Assembly (NCBI GenBank): GCA_030789695.1
Contig: CM061140.1
Span: 173,500,319-173,564,318 of the forward strand
DNA from: Scilla litardierei
Taxonomy: Eukaryota; Streptophyta; Magnoliopsida; Asparagales; Asparagaceae
Direction of reading: 5' to 3'
DNA length: 64,000 bases
Both the position numbers and the translations under genes were made by a program. Shown here piece by piece: positions 45,396 to 54,497 of this stretch; the stretch's first letter is position 1, and the number at the start of each line of letters is the position of its first letter. Below the pieces are notes generated by a model, which saw only the letters and a program-made list of their open reading frames with translations, made no database searches and had not been told where the DNA came from.

Positions 45396-45472
45396 GTGGG
45401 TATCCACCCATTATGTAACCCTACCACTATAAATACAGGGCTATGGATTCCATAGCCACCACGTTTACAACA
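45396..45472 (+). repeat. Truncated 3' LTR of Copia copy 1
   Basis: It matches 22542-22617 (TGGGTATCCACCC ... TTTACAACA) but lacks the first 40 bp. It is preceded by a second copy of about 36 bp of pol (ACCTGTTCACTAAAGCTTTG) also found at about 45267. Confidence 0.8.
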
Positions 45473-46177
45473 TTGTTATATATATTTAGTATTTGTATTG
45501 TTATACTTGGATAATTTCACAGATGTGCATACACATTATTTATATTTATTTTTTAAATGTTTTTTGATGTATTCTGCACCTCATGGAATTGGATGTTCAC
45601 CGTACCAAAAATCAAGTGAATCCAACACCATTTGTACCTTTTGTGACCAGTGTATCGGGTATCAAATCCCCGCAGGGTTCTTCCATATTTGGGATTTTGA
45701 TATTTTAGAATGTACAACAACACTAAACAAAAAAAATTGAAAAAAAACACCGAGTTAATGGGTTTTTTTGTGCCATCAAAACAAGAAATTTCCTACACTT
45801 GCATCACATACACATTAGCCATATAATCGCGCGTGTTCATAAGATCAGGTACGCTATTTTGAGATTATGCAATTCCATCATAAGCCGATTATTGATGGGA
45901 TTCATATGTAGCATGTTCGCATTTGGGTGATTACGGATTTCGGTCTGAAAGATAAAGTTAATCACATGCTTTCTCCCATCAGCATTTGTAAGTTGTCATA
46001 TAAAGAGATTCAACCTTATCAGTGTATAGATAACTACATATCCCACCACATGGATTTACTATTTATAGTGCAAATATTTCTGGATATTTTTGTGTTGCAA
46101 TCATTGGCATCATCGGTGGGAATTGTAGTCTGCTCGGTTGATTCCTAATAGTTACTGGTGATGGTTGGAGAGGAAGA
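45473..46177. other. Intergenic, nothing recognised
   Basis: AT-rich sequence without a coding or repeat signature. Confidence 0.4.
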
Positions 46178-47430
46178 TGTTGAGATATTGAGTCTCACCA
46201 CGTATGTTTTGTTGATGAGCAAACGAATCATCTAATGTCTATGAGTGCAAGTATAGGAGCTTATGATAAATCAAAGAAGCACTCAATGAATTACTGATGA
46301 GCTCAACAAAGCCATGGATCAATTGGAGTAAGACAAAAAGCTTGAGGAGTCAAATATGCATCAAACGGTCTTCAGTGTTATAATTTAGTTGATGTGTTTT
46401 TCTTTTCTTTGCTTAGCATGTTAAAACCTTGCTAGAAGCTCTTACCCCCTTAGGAACACTAGAAGCTCTTACACACTTAAGAACACTTTAAAAATACTTT
46501 AAAAATGTTTTAAAATCATTTCGATAGTGTATCTCAGTGGCTTCTGATACTTATCTGTGTATCAGAACAGTAGTTGACTATCCAATGAACATGGGTCGAC
46601 TCCTAATGCTTAGGCTGACCCAGACAGATAATGAACTGTGCTGAGAGTCAACTCATGCACACTGGGTAGTGGACTCCTACAGTTAGTATTCGACTACCCA
46701 TTGAGCAGTAGTCAACTACTCAGGCCAACCTAGTATACAACGACCGTTTTTCTGATTGTTTTTTCTAGCAGTTGGAGGGACATGTTGGATAATCTATCTC
46801 GACCCAAATGTACCCTATACATTGGGAGTTGGTGTAAAATTTCTTAGCAACTTGAATGATCAATTTTTTGCAGAAGAAAAAGAGTTTTAAGCTTAAAAAA
46901 TTTCAATCCCCATATTGATCAAAAATTCTCAAAAGCTTTCTAATTTTCTTGGCCTAATTTCTAGATCTCCCAAAGTCTTCAATTCTTATCCATTAGAGAT
47001 CAACACTATAGCCATCACACATTCATTAGCTTCAAGCAAGGCTATACGTAAAAGCGTATCATCATCTTCATTGTAAGTGAAAACCATCAAGGGTTGAGGT
47101 GATAACTTTGTAAGTTGTAAATTCCTTTTAAGAAGATGTGTTGTAACTATTTGGTAAATAGTGGCTTTAACCAAGTGGGACTTGGATGGGTGGATGTAGG
47201 ATACACGGTACCTGAACTAGGATACTTCTCTTGTTTGTGTTTGCTATCTATTTTGTGTTGTGAATATTATCTCGTGTGCTCATTTCTGATGCATATCCTA
47301 TTACTTAAGATAATTTTTGTTGATTGTGTTTAAATTGAGTGACTTCAATTGTAAACTTAGGTAGATTTTCGAGAGAAATTTTTATACACTAGGTAATCAC
47401 ATCCCCTCTAGTATATCTACTTGCTGTCCA
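46178..47430 (+). repeat. Possible solo LTR (Copia SIRE/Maximus-like)
   Basis: It starts TGTTGAGATATTGAG and could end at GCTGTCCA. It contains repeated words of the GTCGACTCCTAA / AGTCAACTACTCAGG type that I associate with LTRs of large plant Copia elements. No second LTR or target duplication was found, so the limits are tentative. Confidence 0.3.
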
Positions 47431-48281
47431 TGGGGTCCCAACAGAAGATACAACTCCTAATCAGGAATTTGTCACGAAAAATGAGTTTAAGAGGATGGCG
47501 ACCGATATGGCAGTCCAAGAAGCGCTACGTGGATACAATGGAGTTTAAGAGGATGGCGCTCTGCTTGCCTATCAATTTTTACACACTTGAGCAAATAAAT
47601 GTGTTGCTTCTTTAAAAAGGAGTAATTTTGTAGTTCATTTCAGTTCATTTGCTTTTGCTAGAGTACTTTGAAATATCAATCAAAGGAAATATCATTTTGT
47701 AGATTCTACTGACTCGGTAGATTCATCCCCTGAGCTTGTTTTGGATCTTCCTTCAGGATGCATATTACATGTTTAGATTCATCCCTCTTCTGACCTCAAC
47801 AGACCCCCTCTACCTCTTTCTCACCGTTCATTTCAAACCCTAGTAAATCATTGTTAGAGTCCTCGTCGTCAGAAGGAGACGACAGCTCGTCAGGAGGAGA
47901 CGACAGCAAAGAGGAAGAGGGGCAGACAAGGATAGAAGAGAAATGAATAGTATATTATAGGAATGACAAACTTAAAAATAAATGGTTGTGCATGTGAGTA
48001 AACCGGTGAGAGCGCAAAGTAAATCGGATATGACGTTGTGTGCAAAGTTAAAAATGATTTTTAACTTTGTTTGGACAGGTTAAAGCGGTTTGTATCCTCA
48101 GCAAGTTGGTTTGTACGCGTAGCAACTCGCTTTTTTTTTTCGATAAATCGGAAAACATTTTGAAGCGAAAGCCACGATGGGAGCCGAGTGAGCGTCTCAA
48201 CCGAATAATTGCTTGGTGGCGCAACGCTCATTCAACCCGCAGATTATCAAACTCTACTTTGATATCTAAATTAAAAATCAA
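47431..48281. other. Intergenic between LTR-like segment and AVT3 gene
   Basis: A short direct repeat GAGTTTAAGAGGATGGCG occurs at about 47483 and 47541, and GGAGACGACAGC repeats near 47875-47910. The last part may include the 3' UTR of the transporter gene. No gene is seen. Confidence 0.4.
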
Positions 48282-49568
48282 TCAAACATCGACCGAGAAA
48301 AAAATCTCGCGAAGAGAACTCCAAGTCCCCGAGACAGCGACCGCAATCCCAACCAAAATGATAGCAATGTCGGCCCCGGCCGCAGCCCAGCTCAGCTCCG
48401 ATCCAAACACCTTCAAATGAAACAACGCCGGCAGCACGAACGCCAACGCGCAACACACGCTGCTGCCGACGAGCGACAAGAAATCGGCGAAATTGGGCAC
48501 CCCAATCGCCACCAAGCTGACCGCCACCACCAGCGCCCACCTCGCCCACATGCAGTAGCTCTTCCCGCACATCCGCCGCTCCGCCACCTCGTACACGGGA
48601 TGCATCATGATCGGAAACGTGAAGAACAGGTTGATGCAAAGACCCAGCTGGACCAAGATGGTGACCAGACCGCCGCCGAAGTTGGTTGTGATGATGTCAC
48701 GGGTTTCGCTGCCGAAGGCCAAGTAGCCGAGCGCTCCGAAGAGCGCGTAGGTGATGGAGATGATGGCCATCGAGAGCCCGAGGGTACACCCGAACTTTTC
48801 CTTGCTCTCGGCCTCGTATTCTAATGGGAGGACCATCCCGATCCCTTCGAAGGCGTAGACGGCGACCCCGAGGCCGTAGAGGAGGGCGGCGAAGCCATTG
48901 AAGGCATGGATGTGCAGCTGCCGTTCGAGGAAGATGGACACGTCTTCCCCCATGACGACGCCCATGGCACCCATGTCGACGACGTCGGCAAAGATGCTGA
49001 GCGGCGCGAGATGGGTTAGGGTTTTGATGGAGTTGAGGCCTAATTGGAAGGGGAACATTCCCCAGATGTAGATGGATTTGGGGGAGAGGATGGTTAGAGA
49101 TTGGATCGTGAAGAGGTGGGCGAGGGTGTTTGCGATGAAGATGAGGTAACTGACGCAGAACCCGGCCTGGCTGAGGACGATCATGACGTCGACGGCGGCG
49201 CGGCCGACGGGGCCGGAGACGGCGAAGCCTAGGTCGCCGAAAGACGCGATCTTTGAGAAGCCGCGGTCGAGGTCGATGCGGCGGCGGGTGCGGACGAGTA
49301 GCATCATGCAGTGGAAGGTGAGGGCCCCGACGACGAGGAGCATGATGACGCCGGCGGCCCAGCCGGTGCGCATGAAGGTGTAGGGGAGGCCGAGGACGCC
49401 GGCGCCGACGATGGCGATGAAGACGTTGGCGAAGGTCTTGGGCTGCGAGGAAAGGTGGGATCTTTGGGAGTAGGAGGAGAGGAGGGGGCTTCCGCTGTCG
49501 CCGGTGGCCTGGGGGGACAGCGTCGGCAGGCCATAGGACGACGAGCTCGCCTCGTTCTCAAAACCCAT
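48282..49568 (-). CDS. AVT3: AVT3-type vacuolar amino-acid transporter, 428 aa, intronless
   Basis: AVT3 proteins of the AAAP (amino acid/auxin permease) family export neutral amino acids from the vacuole lumen to the cytosol; the substrate here is inferred from the family. ATG 49568 gives MGFENEASSSS, the N-terminus conserved in plant AVT3A-C. A hydrophilic N-terminal tail (residues 1-44) precedes the signature KTFANVFIAIVGAGVLGLPY at 44-63. Hydrophobic segments then follow at about 71-92, 124-149, 164-182, 187-203, 223-245, 262-286, 297-320, 342-358, 362-385 and 396-415, i.e. about eleven in all. EGIGMVLPLE (241-250) is a conserved helix break. It ends at TGA 48284-48282. The coding sequence is GC-rich compared with its surroundings. 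An uninterrupted frame of family length makes a functional gene likely. Which of the AVT3 paralogues it matches cannot be told from the sequence alone. Confidence 0.93.
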   Translation of the reverse strand: MGFENEASSSSYGLPTLSPQATGDSGSPLLSSYSQRSHLSSQPKTFANVFIAIVGAGVLGLPYTFMRTGWAAGVIMLLVVGALTFHCMMLLVRTRRRIDLDRGFSKIASFGDLGFAVSGPVGRAAVDVMIVLSQAGFCVSYLIFIANTLAHLFTIQSLTILSPKSIYIWGMFPFQLGLNSIKTLTHLAPLSIFADVVDMGAMGVVMGEDVSIFLERQLHIHAFNGFAALLYGLGVAVYAFEGIGMVLPLEYEAESKEKFGCTLGLSMAIISITYALFGALGYLAFGSETRDIITTNFGGGLVTILVQLGLCINLFFTFPIMMHPVYEVAERRMCGKSYCMWARWALVVAVSLVAIGVPNFADFLSLVGSSVCCALAFVLPALFHLKVFGSELSWAAAGADIAIILVGIAVAVSGTWSSLREIFFSVDV

Positions 49569-49783
49569 CTGAGTTTCAGAATATATTCGATCGAATTCGA
49601 AGGGACTTAACTTTATTTTGATCGTCGATCGATCGAAAGTTGGGGTTTTTCTTTCTTTCTTTATTTTTGTATTTTTTGATGATAAGGAATGGGGAAATGG
49701 GGTGATAAGAGAAGAGATGGGCGGATTATAAAAAGAGGAAGTAAAGGAGGAGTGGGAGGAAGGAAACGACGAAGATTTATTAC
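49569..49783 (-). promoter_or_regulatory. AVT3 5' UTR and core promoter region
   Basis: It contains a GATCGATCGATCG run (49620-49633) and a CT-rich stretch in gene orientation. No single TATA box is convincing. Confidence 0.4.
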
Positions 49784-50110
49784 CGCGGTAAAAATAATGA
49801 TTAATTGGTTTAATGTAATGGATATTTTGGAATTTTTGTGGGTTTGGTGGGCTTAAGACAGCTGTACAAATAATTATTAATTGGTTTAATGGTTACATTA
49901 AATCAATTAATAATTATTTTTATCGCTGTCATAACACTTTGTCTGGCCCATCGAATTTTTGTGTGTTTGAGAGGCACAGACAAAGAGTTATGACATCGGT
50001 AAAAACAATTATTAATTGGTTTAATATTCCTGAATATTAAACCAATTAATAATTGTTTTTACCGCTGTCATAACTCTTTGTCTGGGCCCACCAAATGCCC
50101 AAAAAGAAAT
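49784..50110. repeat. Cluster of nested palindromes upstream of AVT3
   Basis: Two long hairpins are present. 49857-49930 has 35-bp arms with a few mismatches; 49977-50084 has 54-bp arms with one internal mismatch apart from the centre. Both use the half-motif GGTAAAAACAATTATTAATTGGTTTAAT, and a third half lies at 49784-49817. The flanks TTGGTGGGC (49845) and GCCCACCAA (about 50086-50094) are also inverted. This looks like a foldback element family that inserted more than once. Confidence 0.85.
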
Positions 50111-50830
50111 TTTACTGTTGTCTAAATTTTCAAACGGAATCGATCTATAATCCATGTCCTAGAAATAACCTCTGGACAGAGTATATGGCGCAAAAACCCC
50201 ACAAAAGAACCCGCCACATAAGACAAAGAGTTGTCATAGTAGGACAAAGATGGGACCAACGTCACTCGATTGTAATATAGACTAGAAATAACTCGTGCAT
50301 AGAATGCACAATGTAAACACAAACACACACAAAGGATGCCATACATCGCACAACCAACAAAAGAGTGAGAGGAGTTGTAGGGAGTGGGTGTGTGTTTGTG
50401 TGCGTGAATCGTCGAGGAATAAAAGGGGAAAACACAGGGCTAAAGTGCAAAAAAAACCCATGGGCCAAGTGGGAAAAACATGCTTTGATAATATTATCTT
50501 TTAGTTAGATCTTGGCTAATAGGGCTTGAACATTTTTTTTTCATTTTCTACCGCTTCTGCAATTCCTGATGAGATTGGAAATACTAGCATACTAAGATTA
50601 CATGCTCTTCTCGATAGTTTATGTAAAGAGAATGTAGCAAGAGCTCCTTGTTCCTGATAAGCTAAAGCTTGTTTCGACCTAAACAAGTCCGAATCTTCTT
50701 GTCATTGGCCACATGTAGTTCAAATATGCCAAAGCCTTCCATACAACCACAAACAGGTTTTCAATATTTTAATCGTCCGGATATCTATGCATAATAGTAA
50801 GAGAGAAAAACACATATTTACTTTTGAGAA
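50111..50830. other. Intergenic, nothing recognised
   Basis: Sequence with some CA/TG-rich words near 50320-50400; no gene or element recognised. Confidence 0.4.
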
Positions 50831-51020
50831 TAATGACTAGCATACGTCATATGAGATATGCTCTCATACGCCCCCCCACACATAAAGCAACCGAGTACAA
50901 GCCCATCAAGTACAAACCCACATTAATCTCTTGCCAATTTATGTGAGAGGGCTTGCACTTGGTCGTTTTATGTGAGTGTGCATATTAGAGCCTATCTCAT
51001 ATGACGTATGATAGTCATTA
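50831..51020. mobile_element. Small MITE (about 190 bp)
   Basis: Inverted ends TAATGACTAGCATACGTCAT (left) and, as complement of the right end, TAATGACTATCATACGTCAT; the arms extend about 50 bp through ATGAGATA. The target duplication is unclear, so the superfamily is not assigned. Confidence 0.75.
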
Positions 51021-51638
51021 ATCTCTTTACTTTTAGTCCATTCACGAGAAGAATTTATATTAGCAAGTATTAGTATTGAACTCTTGCCAATTTGAATTTA
51101 TTGTTCTCTCTCTAAACCACACTGCCAACACACATGCACCGTTTGGTAATTGGTGTTGGGGCTAGTGTTGGCCCCAACCCCTTACAACTCACGACAACGG
51201 GCCCTTGGCCCCCGATGTAGGGGTTGGGGGTGTTGCAGGGGAAGCACACAGGTTCTGAGGATTAGGAGCTGTTCTTTTGTCCGAATGTAGGGATGTGATC
51301 TTGATTTTTTTTACTATTACTAAGAATCCCAGTTCAAATTCTTTGCGGCTGTTCTTTTGTGGTTTTCGTTTTATGGGTTTCCGTGCCAATGTGTAGTGTG
51401 TCAGTAGGAATCTGAGGGGCCATTTGCAATCCGAGATTTTTGGTCGGATTACAGACGAATCCGAAGCTAGGTGGGCCCTTGTCTCTCCTCCCACCAATCA
51501 AAGTAGTGGCTGCTTTTTTGTTTTTTTTCGGTTTGATTTGCTGCATCGCCCGAGATTTGCTCCGAGATTTTCTTTTTTGCATTCAGTTAATTATTTTAAT
51601 TATTAATTAATTAATATATTAAGTAATTAATTTAGTTT
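51021..51638. other. Left flank of Copia copy 2, with MITE-like repeated ends
   Basis: It contains two copies of GCTGTTCTTTTGT (about 51268 and 51347) whose inverted versions (ACAAAAGAACA) occur beyond the Copia at about 57185 and 57279. 51158-51240 is GGGGTTGG-rich. Confidence 0.4.
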
Positions 51639-51759
51639 TGTTATGAATAGGCCCATTGGGCCAATTGGGTATCCAACCCACTATTGAAAGTTATAAATAC
51701 ACGGGTAGGGGGGCTCTTAACCCCTTACACCTATTTCTCCCTAAATTCCCTTCACAACA
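51639..51759 (+). repeat. 5' LTR of Copia copy 2 (121 bp)
   Basis: TGTTATGAATAGG ... TTCACAACA with TATAAATA at about 51693, the likely promoter. Confidence 0.96.
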
Positions 51760-51772
51760 CGTTATCAGCACG
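51760..51772 (+). other. Candidate primer binding site
   Basis: CGTTATCAGCACG directly after the LTR, identical in Copia copy 1 (22618-22630). The tRNA was not identified. Confidence 0.6.
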
Positions 51773-51924
51773 ATCACGCTCGTTGGAGGAGACGGCGGCT
51801 CGCGGGAAAGGAGATCCACAAATCGCTCAGATTCAAGAAGATCGTAATCTTCTCAACGGGGAGCGAAAAGGGCATCCTTCACCAACCGTCGCCTAGATTC
51901 CTCGTCGAATCTAGAGATCATAAA

Positions 51925-52947
51925 ATGGCCAGACTCGCGAATGTAGACTTCTCGGTCCTGAAGGCCGATGGGTCAAACTACCTGAGTTGGCAGTTGGACC
52001 TGAAGTTCCACCTGTGCTCTCATGGTTTCAGTCTCACACAGACTGAAAAGGCAACAACTAGTACTGCCCCAGCTAACAAGGAGGCTTCAGTGGAAGCACC
52101 TCATACAGAGGAAGTTTCCGATATATTAAAGGCGAAAGCCATTATATATATCAGGAAACACTTAGACTCGACCTTAAAGGACGAGTACCTCACTGTAGAG
52201 GACCCTTACGAACTGTGGGACGCACTCGAGGAGAGGTACAGACATCAGAGGGATGTCATACTCCCCCGTGCACAGTACGAGTGGACTCACCTCCGCATAC
52301 AGGATTTCAAATCCGTAGCGGAGTACAACTCAGCTCTCTTCCGCATCACCTCACGCCTGAAGTTGTGTGGTGAACCAGTGACGGAGAAGATGTTGCTGGA
52401 AAAGACGTTTACGTCTTTCCACGAAAAGGACATGATCCTTATGCAACAATATCGAGAGAGGAAGTTCACAAAGTACTCTGACCTTCTTTCATGCCTGCTT
52501 ATGGCTGAACAGAACAGAGACCTGTTGGTTGCCACCCACAACCTGCGCCCTCCTGGCTCCGCTCCATTGCCACCTCCTGCAGAGGCCCACTTCCAGTCTT
52601 CCCAGAAGAAGAAGACGGACAAAAAGGCAAAATTCCAGAAATGGAAAGAACAGAAGCAGCGGAAGAAGGCCACTCCCCCAGCTCCTCCCCAGAACCAGAA
52701 GTTCGTGGACAAGAAGCAGAAGAGGATTCCCAACAAAGGAGGCACTCCCAAGAAAGACTGGGAGGACAAATGCTCTAAATGCGGGATGACGGGCCACTGG
52801 TCCAGAATCTGCCGCACAGCAAAACACCTCCAGGACCTCTACCAGGCAAGCCTCAAGCCTCGAGCTGAGACAAACCTGATGGAGAGCGCAGCTTTGGCAG
52901 AGACCTCATGGACTCCTGAAGATTTCATGGGAGATGACACTCTCTAG
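51925..52947 (+). CDS. Copia gag (copy 2), 340 aa
   Basis: ATG 51925 gives MARLANVDFSVLKADGSN. It has the same plan as the copy 1 gag: YLSWQLDLKFHL near residue 20-31, an extra Thr/Glu-rich insertion (about residues 42-66), YELWDALEERYRHQRDVILP, LMAEQNRDLL, a Lys/Pro-rich RNA-binding linker, and a CCHC knuckle CSKCGMTGHWSRIC followed by RTAKHLQDLY. The frame is complete and ends in its own stop, so gag is made alone. It is probably functional given the near-identical LTRs. Confidence 0.95.
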   Translation: MARLANVDFSVLKADGSNYLSWQLDLKFHLCSHGFSLTQTEKATTSTAPANKEASVEAPHTEEVSDILKAKAIIYIRKHLDSTLKDEYLTVEDPYELWDALEERYRHQRDVILPRAQYEWTHLRIQDFKSVAEYNSALFRITSRLKLCGEPVTEKMLLEKTFTSFHEKDMILMQQYRERKFTKYSDLLSCLLMAEQNRDLLVATHNLRPPGSAPLPPPAEAHFQSSQKKKTDKKAKFQKWKEQKQRKKATPPAPPQNQKFVDKKQKRIPNKGGTPKKDWEDKCSKCGMTGHWSRICRTAKHLQDLYQASLKPRAETNLMESAALAETSWTPEDFMGDDTL

Positions 52948-53108
52948 ATCTGGACCACTTTTATGCAATTAGCAATGTATCTTCCTTTTTTATGCATCGT
53001 ATCTAGTTTTACTTCCATGTCAAAACAATATTTTTGAGCATTTATCTTTATGAAAGTAGATCTTTTCTCTTCATTTATTGCTTGAATGTCTTTCTTCCTT
53101 TTTTAGAT
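52948..53108 (+). other. gag-pol spacer with intron-like 3' end
   Basis: A T-rich stretch ends CTTTCTTCCTTTTTTAG just before the pol ATG. Copy 1 has the same arrangement (spacer ending TTTTCTTTTAAAATAG before ATG 41398). The polypyrimidine-AG end resembles a splice acceptor. Confidence 0.6.
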
Positions 53109-54497
53109 ATGGAACTTATCTGCCTAGTGGACAGTGCATCAACGCACTCGATCCTTCAAAACTTAGACTACTTCACGAGCATAAGTAGTTATTCTGGCCC
53201 ACTGAGAACAATCTCAGGACCAGCAAACATAATCGAAGGATCAGGGGAAGCAATTATATTGCTCCCCGGCAACACACAAATAACACTTAAAAATGCGTTA
53301 TACTCCCCTAAATCCATCCGAAACCTCCTAAGTTTTAAAGACATCCGTTTAAACGGATATCACTTAGAGACGGTCGAGGAAGATAAAAGGGAATACTTGC
53401 TTGTAACGGCTCTTACAAATGGTTCAAAAACCATTGTGGAACGTTTCAAGGGACTCCCCTCGGGACTCTACCAAACAAGTATACAAACTCCAGAAACATC
53501 CATGGTGGAGCACCTGCAGTGCCCCCAAACACCAGAATTCCAACTCTGGCACAGTCGACTGGGACACCCTGGTTCAGTTATGATGTTCCGCATCATAAAG
53601 AACTCCAGGGGCATTGACCTGAAGAACCTGAAGATTCTTCAAAAAGGCAAATTCCCATGTCCACCCTGTTACAAGGGTAAACTGATCAAGAGACCATCTC
53701 CACTGAAAGTGGATGTGGAGTCTCCCAGCTTTCTGGAGAGAATCCACGGAGACATTTGTGGGCCGATTCACCCATCAAGTGGTCCGTTCAGGTACTTTAT
53801 GGTCCTGATAGACGCATCTACTAAGTGGTCACATGTGTGCCTACTGTCCACCCGTAACCTAGCACTATCTAAGCTTTTAGCTCAGATAATAAAGTTACGG
53901 GCCCACTTCCCCGACCACCAGATAAAGAAACTTCGTCTGGACAATGCGGGGGAGTTTACGTCACAAGTCTTTCTAGACTATTGCCAAGCTCAGGAAATTG
54001 AAGTCGAACATCCTGTAGCGCATGTTCACACCCAAAATGGGTTAGCAGAATCTCTAATTAAGAGACTGCAATGGATTGCTCGTCCATTATTACTTCAATC
54101 CCAGATGCCAGTGAATGCGTGGGGTCATGCAATTCTGCATGCTGCATCTTTAATAAAATTAAGACCCTCTGGAGGTCAGTCATCTTCTCCAATGCAACTA
54201 GCACTTGGAGCCCCACCAATTGTCTCACATTTGAGAATATTTGGTTGTGCAGTATACGTCCCCATAGCACCACCACAAAGGACAAAGATGGGTCCACAAC
54301 GTCGCCTAGGCATTTATGTTGGGTTTGACACCCCCTCCATAATTAGATTCCTAGAACCCCTTACGGGGGACGTCTTTAAGGCACGTCTAGAAGACTGTGA
54401 ATTCGATGAAACATCGTTCCCAAGACTAGGCTCACAGACAAAGAAGCCCGAAGCTTCAGAAAGTATCACTTGGGATACAAAAACTTTGTCACTTTGA
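53109..54497 (+). CDS. Copia pol part 1 (copy 2): protease and integrase
   Basis: The first ATG of the frame is at 53109 (MELICLVDSASTHSIL). The protease active site reads VDSAS, where most Copia elements have DSGAS; both copies share this, so it is a family trait. Next come the GAG-pre-integrase HSRLGHP, the zinc-binding part ending CPPCYKGK, and the integrase core with GDICGPIHPSSGPFRYF, RLDNAGEFTSQ and the catalytic-Glu region HTQNGLAESLIKRLQWIA. The frame terminates at TGA 54495-54497 because about two bases are missing near 54490 relative to copy 1. Without that change it would continue into part 2. Confidence 0.94.
   Translation: MELICLVDSASTHSILQNLDYFTSISSYSGPLRTISGPANIIEGSGEAIILLPGNTQITLKNALYSPKSIRNLLSFKDIRLNGYHLETVEEDKREYLLVTALTNGSKTIVERFKGLPSGLYQTSIQTPETSMVEHLQCPQTPEFQLWHSRLGHPGSVMMFRIIKNSRGIDLKNLKILQKGKFPCPPCYKGKLIKRPSPLKVDVESPSFLERIHGDICGPIHPSSGPFRYFMVLIDASTKWSHVCLLSTRNLALSKLLAQIIKLRAHFPDHQIKKLRLDNAGEFTSQVFLDYCQAQEIEVEHPVAHVHTQNGLAESLIKRLQWIARPLLLQSQMPVNAWGHAILHAASLIKLRPSGGQSSSPMQLALGAPPIVSHLRIFGCAVYVPIAPPQRTKMGPQRRLGIYVGFDTPSIIRFLEPLTGDVFKARLEDCEFDETSFPRLGSQTKKPEASESITWDTKTLSL

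Larger units (their letters stand above)
22502..45472 (+). mobile_element. Copia copy 1: short-LTR element, interrupted by a nested insertion
   Basis: It is the same family as the element at 51639-57041. It consists of 5' LTR 22502-22617, a leader of about 1.3 kb, gag 23927-24886, the start of a spacer, a 16.3-kb insertion (25014-41353), the spacer end, a decayed pol 41398-45345 (itself interrupted by a hAT MITE 44371-44848), and a truncated 3' LTR 45396-45472. Several stops make it defective. No target duplication is visible because the 3' end is rearranged. Confidence 0.9.

Noticed and set aside
48271..49610. Frames on both strands overlapping the AVT3 gene
   Set aside because: Shadows of the GC-rich transporter coding sequence.
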